Program-made: the position numbers and the translations under genes | In this document: piece after piece, positions 57,282-64,000 of the stretch | Layout of the letters: the number at the start of each line of letters is the position of its first letter | Numbering within the stretch: the stretch's first letter is position 1 | Notes under the pieces: model-generated | The model's database searches: none | The model's input: only the letters and a program-made list of their open reading frames with translations | What the model was told of the DNA's origin: nothing | NCBI RefSeq assembly: GCF_000237925.1 | Contig: NC_031502.1 | Location: 55,859,943 to 55,923,942 of the forward strand | Direction of reading: 5' to 3' | DNA: 64,000 bases | Source: Schistosoma mansoni | Lineage: Eukaryota > Platyhelminthes > Trematoda > Strigeidida > Schistosomatidae

Positions 57282-57770
57282 TTCATTTAGTATTGCTTGT
57301 TTGAATCTTCCCNNNNNNNNNNNNNNNNNNNNNNNNNNNNNNNNNNNNNNNNNNNNNNNNNNNNNNNNNNNNNNNNNNNNNNNNNNNNNNNNNNNNNNNN
57401 NNNNNNNNNNNNNNNNNNNNNNNNNNNNNNNNNNNNNNNNNNNNNNNNNNNNNNNNNNNNNNNNNNNNNNNNNNNNNNNNNNNNNNNNNNNNNNNNNNNN
57501 NNNNNNNNNNNNGGGAAGATTCAAACAAGCAATACTAAATGAGTTTAAACTTCACCACATCGCACAAGCAAGCGGCTATCAGGACTCAGTGGCCGAGTGG
57601 AAAAGGCGATGGCATTTGAAGCGAGGGTACTGGGTACGAGTTACTCCCAGAGTGAATATCAACTCAGATGCAGGTACATCCAGTTGACGAGTCCCAAATA
57701 GGACGAAATGCGCGTCCCGGATTCCATTGCTAGCCACTATCTATCTCTGCTTACCATGCTTGGGAACTGT
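57282..57770 (+). mobile_element. Sm-alpha unit with a gap at its palindrome centre
   Basis: TTTAGTATTGCTTGTTTG before the gap and its exact reverse complement after the gap (28 bp overall) flank 200 N. The copy then continues through the tRNA-like part (box A GGCCGAGTGG near 57590) to the hammerhead end near 57755. The hammerhead core has substitutions. Confidence 0.85.
57313..57512. other. Assembly gap (200 N) inside a palindrome
   Basis: Both gap edges are the two arms of one inverted repeat, so the missing sequence is probably a hairpin that the assembler could not cross. Confidence 0.95.
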
Positions 57771-58608
57771 ATATAGTTCGAGTCACAGTATAGACACCAA
57801 TCAATTGGAGTTCTAGTAAATGGATAGTGAGACAACTTTTGATTTGTATCACACGACATCTTAAATTATTGATTCCATGTTTTTTTATCTTTCAAATTTC
57901 AATTACAAAGTTTGTATCATCGAGTAATAGAATTCAGTCCAATAGTCAGTGACTTCATAAGTGGATGCCACAGTATCATTAAATGACAGTTTGGAATATA
58001 TTTCCGATCTACCTGTTCCTATACACAGTGTATCGAGATTGGAAGTGTTTGTATATGCTAAATACAAGATGAAATCATCTGAACACATGAAGGTCCGTAG
58101 CTCCATTAACCGCTTCACTATCATAACTTATTACCTTGTATTTAATCTTAGCCACTAATCATTCGATAATTCCATAATATACAAGTGTTATACTTCAAAA
58201 GTGTTTGGGGAAAAATAAGATTGACAATCAAGCGCAAGTCTATCTACGATGGGGTATGTTTCACATTCGCCAAGTGGTGTATAATATCACTACAATGTAT
58301 TAAAGTACACATTCAGCTGAGAGATAACGTAGAATATGAATTTATTTTTCTGGATCATTTCATGACGTTGGAGACTACTAGGATCTATTTTTTTAAAAGA
58401 AAGTTTTGATCACCAAGACGGTTGGACAGAATCTTGTCACTTCATATAACAATAATAAAGTCTACCCTAGCTGTGAGGACGGCCCCCGGGTGAACTCAAG
58501 GAAACTCTAAGAAGCTCAAAAAGAACCGAAGATATTCAATCCAATCATCTTTCGGAAGAGCAATCCAGAATCTCAACGTGTAGCCTCCTTATTGAACAAC
58601 TGCCAAAA
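57771..58608. other. Unassigned sequence
   Basis: The frame at 57903-58124 (-) has 73 codons with plausible composition but no start, splice site or domain that I can support. Confidence 0.35.
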
Positions 58609-58624
58609 ACTACTACATACGGTT

Positions 58625-58967
58625 AAGATCATGAGTCAATTGAAGCTAGACCACCGTGGAAAACCTGGAAGCACTGGACTGCCGTTTCGTCCTACTGTAG
58701 GACTCCTCAGTAGTGCGCATCCACGATCCCGCCTCGCGGGATTCGAACCCAGGACCTATCAGTCTCGCGCCAGAGCACTTAACCGATAGACCACTGAGCC
58801 GGCCGGCATCCAACGGTGTTAATGTCTAACCTCAACCAATCCACGAAATTGCGCGTCGAACTTACATTGTACTAAGGTTGATACCTGTCTCTACCTGACA
58901 TGGATAAGCTCCACTGGCTACGACTTCTCACTAGAACTCCAGAAAATCTCTACAAAACCCCTTTGTG
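58625..58967 (-). mobile_element. H2 SINE, 343 bp, with target duplication
   Basis: ACTACTACATACGGTT (58609-58624) and ACTACTATATACGGTT (58968-58983) flank the unit. On the - strand it starts with CACAAAGGGGTTTTG, the inverted complement of the family's 3' tail. The unique part, box A, box B GGTTCGAATCC and the hammerhead end follow. The stem III palindrome has one change (CGGCAG). Confidence 0.88.
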
Positions 58968-58983
58968 ACTACTATATACGGTT

Positions 58984-59242
58984 TGGATGACTGTAATGAT
59001 GATGACAGTTTTATACCCTCTCACTCGTCTTCTGTCTTTGAACTTGAGATTTGAAAGGTTCTAGCGTTTGAGTGCCCCAAATAGTACGCAAAAGACTTTA
59101 ATTTTTAGATATAATACTAACAAAGAGTAAACAAGATGAAACAATAGAAGGTGTGTATTTACCAACAATCAATAAACAAAAAGGGTTTTATAAAAAAATC
59201 TTTGGATCATTATAAAATAGATACATATTTGTGTATTCATCA
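58984..59242 (-). other. Downstream flank of the - strand gene
   Basis: This probably contains the 3' UTR of the gene that ends at 59243. No clear polyadenylation signal was fixed. Confidence 0.35.
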
Positions 59243-59512
59243 CTATGTATCTAACCAATGTACAATAGAATGTTTATATAAATCATTATATGAATAAGAT
59301 GAATAAGTTTCATTATTCAATGGATCTATATTTGTACATGTTTGTACAGATTTAGGACCAAAATGATATAAACAACCTGTTTCAACAGATATATAAAGTC
59401 CTTGACATAAGATTTCACCTAAATCTTTTGAATTTCTATGATAATTTACATGATTTAATAATGGTCCAAAACAAACTGATGTAATACGTGCATTTACATC
59501 ATTATCTGGAAG
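59243..59512 (-). CDS. Unidentified - strand gene, last exon (89 residues)
   Basis: A pyrimidine-rich acceptor ending TTTAATAG precedes CTT CCA GAT. The frame LPDNDVNARITSVCFGPLL continues to SIVHWLDT and a TAG stop. It has strong coding character: 89 codons, open from the acceptor to the stop, with phase 0 that fits the exon at 61442-61701. VNARITSVCFGPLL and QGLYISVETGCLYHFGP have the alternating strands of a beta-propeller, but this is only a resemblance. The intron between the exons contains an R3 retroposon. The protein was not recognised. Confidence 0.7.
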   Translation of the reverse strand, partial: LPDNDVNARITSVCFGPLLNHVNYHRNSKDLGEILCQGLYISVETGCLYHFGPKSVQTCTNIDPLNNETYSSYSYNDLYKHSIVHWLDT

Positions 59513-59584
59513 CTATTAAAGGCAAAAAAACAAACAAAAGGAGAATTAATAATAACATTAGATTGTATATTTTTAACGGAGTTT

Positions 59585-60088
59585 GCCCCCAAATGCCCTG
59601 GTACGGTCGAGAGTGGGGAGAGCACTCTCTCCCTCTCCAAATGCTCTCACATGGCCACGCGAATATATAGCCTCTGCCACACAAGTCCTACTCACTGCCT
59701 TCTCGTGGCATCACTGTTGTTTACGAAATTGAGAGGACGAAAAGCGAATGTCCGACACTTTAACCGGGTTAGTGGACACGGCGCGTTCACCTAGAGGAGT
59801 TGGAAAACCCTGATTCCAAATCAATCGTGCACATGGGCTCCAGTATCCTGAAGGAACGAATGGCGTATGAATTAATCGTTGATCACCGGCTTCCATAGGA
59901 CTGCATCTCCTCACGATGCTCCACTGCCTTGTGGATCAGACCTTTAGGTCAAAGGCTCTGGGTGTGGGCTCCTAAGAAAACCTGGGCAGTATCCCAGCCC
60001 TCATACAAATCAAATGAGATTTGTGTGACGCATATATATCTGGTGCTCCTTTGTACCAACATTTGTGTGTTTAAATAAATAAACAAAT
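59585..60088 (+). mobile_element. R3 retroposon, near full length
   Basis: It is collinear with the other copies, from GCCCCCAAATGCCCTGG to a TTTAAATAAATAAAC tail. It lies in the intron of the - strand gene, opposite in orientation. Confidence 0.82.
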
Positions 60089-60348
60089 AGTTAATTATTC
60101 TTTAGAGTGTATAATACAATATGAACAATGTTATTATTTGAGAGTTGAGTTTTTGTCACAACCTAACCTTCAGCTGAAGAAATTTGAGCAGTGAATAGTT
60201 GTTTCATCATTAAGTGTATAGACGTTAGTAATGCATAAAACTAAACCTTCATTAAGTATGAAATATAGGATCTTTGAATTTCATGGCAAGTGTTCATTCT
60301 CAATTTCTGAATGATTCATCATACACTATAACGACTGTTCCACACTTA

Positions 60349-60505
60349 TTTAATTACGCCTGTTACTCTCCGTGGAGGAGCATAGGCCGCACACCAGTAT
60401 ACTCTAACCAACCCTGTCCTGGGCAATCCTTTCCAGTTCTTTACAGTTAACATTCATCCTTTTCATATCTGCTTCTATTTCCCGGCGTAATGTGTACAGT
60501 GTTGT
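60349..60505 (-). mobile_element. RTE LINE 3' end fragment
   Basis: On the - strand the string REIEADMKRMNVNCKELERI is followed by AQDRVG and the conserved CCTATGCTCC end. It is strongly 5'-truncated. Confidence 0.78.
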
Positions 60506-61441
60506 ATTGGCTACATATGGATTACCATTAGGATCCTGTTTTAGTTCAGTCTTCTTTTTGATATTAATCAACATTGTTCTGTGTGAGTAATTGTTCAATA
60601 ATACAGAAGCCCGGATTGGGTACACTTCGTAGATTGTAAATCAATAATTGTTCCTTATAGATGAGTTGAAATCAATGCTTTAACTTTTGAATCTCAAAGT
60701 ACGGGTTGTTTTTATGGTCAATCACGGGACTTGTAATCGTCTCAGACTGATGTTATCAGCAAACGAAGTTAGTAGTTTTACTTTCGAGTATATGAGAGAA
60801 TAGATAATTGTTGAGGGAGTTCCAAAAACTCCCTTATCAAAGTCCCCAAAGGCTCAGAAACGCCAGTCAACGTTTTATCCAATCCGCGTTGAATGGAAGC
60901 TTTTCAAAAAAAAACCCAGAAGGTACAGAACCATGTTTCACGGTTTTGATTGAACATTTACCTATACCACTAATATAATTGTTATGGTTTCAGAAATTTC
61001 CAGGATCCCAAGGTCATGTATAACTCTATAGATACTCCTGTTTTTTTTCTGTACAAGACCAGTTAAGAAGATACATTGAGCATATCAGTATCAAGACTTA
61101 TCAATAATGTGAAGGTTGATCACTGAACAAGCTATAAATATACATGAGGAATTTTGGAAAAAAAAGGAATTATCAATTCTTTGCCATAGCGACTAGATGT
61201 TGCATCATCCAATGGAGGGGCTTATAACTTCATGACTAGGAGAAGAGTTACAACAGACCTACATAACGTCACACTGATTCCTCTTTGTAATTGATACACA
61301 TGGAGGCAATCACGACTGGCTAATTTTTGATTGATATCATGATTGATCTAAGCTTGAGGGAGTATGTATAGTGTTCATTAATTAAAAAACGTTGAATCAT
61401 AAAAATTCGAATGAATATAACTCATACATATAGAGACTTAC
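60506..61441 (-). other. Intron of the - strand gene, unassigned part
   Basis: No repeat or RNA was recognised. The donor GTAAGT lies at its - strand start (61441). Confidence 0.5.
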
Positions 61442-61701
61442 CATATATGTTCGTACTGTATCCAATGTCCATGAATTCAACCATACTAATCGACCGCCTG
61501 GACCACCAACTAATAAACAATTCACACCTCGACCTTCAGATACAGTTGAAAATGCCATGGGAACCGAAGGATAACAATCATTATCATTATAGATTTGTAA
61601 CAATGGTGAATCTATTAATGGATCATTGATTTCAGCTAGAAAATCTAAAATACGATTAGCTATCCAAACTCCAGAACAAGAATATACACCAAGCCAACAG
61701 A
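61442..61701 (-). CDS. Unidentified - strand gene, penultimate exon
   Basis: The acceptor TTTATTTTTAG precedes 260 bases that end at a consensus GTAAGT donor. The exon encodes two bases of a split codon and 86 codons. CWLGVYSCSGVWIANRILDF opens it and VGGPGGRLVWLNSWTLD lies near its end. The GG..GRL.W..SW.LD pattern resembles a beta-propeller blade. The exon starts in phase 2, so further coding exons must lie upstream; none was recognised up to 64000. Function unknown. Confidence 0.7.
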
Positions 61702-62105
61702 CTAAAAATAAAATAAATAATGAACAGAAAAGACCAAAAGAAGGAACCAATGAATATTGCAACGATAAATGATAAATCAATGTATGGTGTTATCTGTTAT
61801 CCAGTTCAATGACGGATTAATACTGTTAACATTTGATTGATATATTTTAGGGAATGAGAAAAGGAATTTTCCAAGTGAATAATGCTTGTGGGAAATATGT
61901 TCTAATAAACGGTTCATATTGTGGTGTAGGTTACTTATATTCATATAAGTAGTATATAATGATGAACGGGGTTTGAATCTATTTCAGTAGAAGATCGATA
62001 ACGAAAGAACGGGAAAGGAATGCAATTGGTAGCCTGAGGTTGAATGGTTGAAAGTTAAATGATGTTAGTAAATTTAGTTCAATTGATCCAGTTGTCGGAT
62101 AAATA
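61702..62105. other. Intron-like sequence with a low-copy repeat
   Basis: The part at 61917-62035 matches 1855-2010, including the ACTTATATTCATATAAGT palindrome. The rest is unassigned. Confidence 0.5.
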
Positions 62106-62109
62106 TTAT

Positions 62110-62256
62110 TTTCGATCGTGTATGTGCACTACTGAGGAGTCCCATAACAGGACGAAACGGCCGTCCAGTGCTTTCAGGTTTTCCATAGTGGTTTAGCTTC
62201 AATTGACTCGTGATTTCAACTATGAAAATACTGAAATATCCAGAAAAACCCCTTCT
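62110..62256 (+). mobile_element. H2 SINE 3' half with hammerhead
   Basis: The tRNA-like part is missing. The hammerhead, GACTCGTGATTTCAACTATG and the AGAAAAACCCCTTCTGAT tail are present. Confidence 0.82.
62124..62172 (+). ncRNA. Hammerhead motif in H2 SINE
   Basis: Stem I GTGCACTA/CAGTGC, core CTGAGGAG, stem II GTCCCATAACAGGAC, GAAAC, stem III CGGCCG and cleavage triplet GTC are all present. Confidence 0.72.
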
Positions 62257-62479
62257 GATGGATAAATATTAGTTTAACTTATAAATAGAAATTAACAGAG
62301 AAACGATTTGATGATTGTGTCATTATTAACCAGCTATTTTTTGTAGTGTGAGCCAACAAAAACAAAATTACACATATGACAAAAGGGAAAGAAATATGCT
62401 ACAATTCAACTTGGATGACTTTTAAAGTTAGGGAAAATTTTGTCAAGATATGAAGATCATTTGAGAAAACATACTAAGT

Positions 62480-62636
62480 GAATAGCGCGATGGCGTTTGA
62501 AGCGAATGATACTGGGTTCGAGTCACAGAGTGAAAATCAACTCTGAGATGCAGGTATATCCAGCCGACGAGTCCCAAATAAGGCAAAACGCGCGTCCTGG
62601 ATTCCACTGCTAGCCACTATCCATCTTTGCTTATAA
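62480..62636 (+). mobile_element. Sm-alpha SINE
   Basis: GCGATGGCGTTTGAAGCG, box B GGGTTCGAGTCAC and the hammerhead end to TTTGCTTA are present. The core reads CCGACGAG and AAAAC, so the ribozyme looks dead. Confidence 0.82.
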
Positions 62637-62639
62637 AGG

Positions 62640-63220
62640 CTGTGATTTCAGGAAATATTGAGGCAGTCCGCATAGGATGCACATATGCTAAAGAGAGACT
62701 GATCAATCTCAGTCCAGTATAACAATGGGAAGATACAAGTCAAAACAACAACAAGTGAATACTAAACTTTAGTTCATTTTTATTGATTGTTTGAATTTTC
62801 CCATTGATTTTTAGGATTATAATTGGCTAGTCAATTTTTAGCATACGTAAATCTTATGTGGATTGGCGTCGATACTGCGGTTTATGTACAAATATCTTAA
62901 ACCGAGTTGAATGGTGGATAGCAGTGGAATCCAGAACGTACGTTCCCTCCTACTTGGAAATTATCAATAGGAAGATTCAAGCAATCAATACAAATGACAC
63001 AAAGTCATCCCCATCAAAGAAGCCAGTAGCGATTTAGACTCTGTGGGTAAGTGGATAACGTGTCGATGTTTGAAGCAAAAAGTATTGATTTACAGTTTCG
63101 GAGTGGACATCAACTCTAGGGTGCAAGTAAGTCCAGCTGATGAGTCTCAAATAAGACAAACCATACGTCCTGGATTCCACTGCTAACGACCATCCATCTC
63201 TACTTAAAATCTACCAAACT
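62640..63220 (+). mobile_element. Decayed composite Sm-alpha unit
   Basis: Internal Sm-alpha sequence in both orientations (62640-62880), an inverted hammerhead end (62895-62960) and a + strand tRNA-like part with hammerhead end (63050-63212) follow each other. This is the same layout as 47940-48290 with many substitutions. Confidence 0.7.
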
Positions 63221-63640
63221 TTAGTGGAATTTAAATGATTGACCGATGTTATGTTTTCGAGATGTTTTTAATGCTGTATGAACACTAACTAGCTGTTAAA
63301 TGCCATGACATATCTTCGCTTCAATCAATCCATGTAGACAATTGAGCACAAAAATTCTACCGGAAAAAGGTTGAAATCTTGAGTAGAAAAGATATTTAAA
63401 ATACTAGAGTATTTTTCAGACACTTGGGGACTCAGGTCATTCAGCAATCAACAAACACACTGAAATCAATTCAATTTATCATCCAATCACTAAAACACAT
63501 GGACAAAATAGGAGTGAGAATAATATGAAATGGAGGTAGACAATGATAGGTTAAATCTTAACACCAAACAATCAAGATCGAATTCGATAGGATAAGCTGT
63601 GAGTCATGTGCGAAAAAATTCGAACACTTTACTTCTACTT
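63221..63640. other. Unassigned AT-rich sequence
   Basis: Nothing recognised. Confidence 0.35.
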
Positions 63641-63720
63641 GAAGTTTGTGCTGATGGTGTTGATCAGAAGACCAAACCATCCGGAACGAAACCTCACTAA
63701 AATCTATCAAGTCGTAATGT
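63641..63720 (+). repeat. Penelope-associated module, degraded
   Basis: GAAGTTTGTGCTGATGGTGTTGA-like sequence shares order with 6077-6180 but lacks the GATGAAAGC part. Confidence 0.5.
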
Positions 63721-63889
63721 AGCCGCTAGTCTAAGTCAGTAAATATTGAGCTCATTATGTCGAGATGTTAGATAATATACCGCCAACTCCCCTTAATACT
63801 TAACACAGAAGGTACACAGTAACCAAATAGCAAATAATTATCAGTTATCATAAACAAAATACTATGAAATCTAAAATAGCAGGATGTTT

Positions 63890-64000
63890 AGTAAAACAAT
63901 CATTACGCGGAGAAATAGAGACAGACATGAGAAGAATGAACAAAAAACTGGATAGAACTAGAAAAGAACGCCAAGGACAGAGTGGGTTGGAGAAAGCTGG
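63890..64000 (+). mobile_element. RTE LINE 3' region, cut by the window edge
   Basis: The sequence GGAGAAATAGAGACAGACAT and GACAGAGTGGGTTGGAGAA match the C-terminal RTE region seen on the - strand at 47474-47745. The upstream part is missing. Confidence 0.75.

Noticed and set aside
57903-58124. 73-codon - strand frame with plausible composition
   Set aside because: No start, splice sites or recognised domain; it may be an exon of the - strand gene's neighbour, but I cannot support it.
63641-63720. Active hammerhead ribozyme
   Set aside because: CTGATGG departs from the core, and the GAAA segment and stem III are missing.

Overview
The window looks like a blood fluke (Schistosoma) chromosome. 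The evidence is in the repeats. It carries Sm-alpha-type tRNA-derived retroposons with hammerhead ribozymes, CsRn1/Boudicca-like LTR retrotransposons with the CHCC Gag knuckle typical of flatworm members, CR1- and RTE-type LINEs, and Penelope-like elements. The DNA is AT-rich, with short exons in long introns stuffed with repeats. The species cannot be fixed from the sequence alone. Four runs of N mark assembly gaps.

Layout. Positions 1-6280 hold ribozyme-bearing SINE copies, a solo LTR split by two SINEs, two gaps and a 217-bp exact duplication next to one gap. Positions 6281-21020 form a stack of nested elements: an RTE LINE tail, then an old Gypsy copy (A) split by CR1 LINE sequence, itself split by a young, whole-looking Gypsy copy (B, 9927-15613). 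Positions 21025-32215 are further wreckage: a Penelope piece, a Gypsy gag relic, a decayed CR1 LINE split by a short Gypsy copy (C) with almost identical LTRs, an RTE LINE and an LTR fragment.

The one well supported host gene runs from 34432 to 52199 on the + strand. Eight exons with consistent splice phases give a 1105-residue flavin-dependent amine oxidase of the KDM1/LSD-polyamine oxidase superfamily. Its C-terminal extension has two canonical AT-hooks and RG-rich stretches, and no SWIRM domain is visible. Its introns carry SINEs of three tRNA-derived families, RTE and Penelope fragments and a ~510-bp unclassified retroposon. Downstream are a Penelope-like element with inverted ends that contains a solo LTR, more ribozyme SINEs, and the last two exons of a second, unidentified host gene on the - strand (59243-61701).

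Most notable signal: two different tRNA-derived SINE families (Sm-alpha and a second one called H2 here) each occur as one retroposed unit, bounded by 12-16 bp target-site duplications, whose start is an inverted copy of its own hammerhead-bearing end. Either strand of such a unit would therefore be transcribed into a terminal hammerhead motif.
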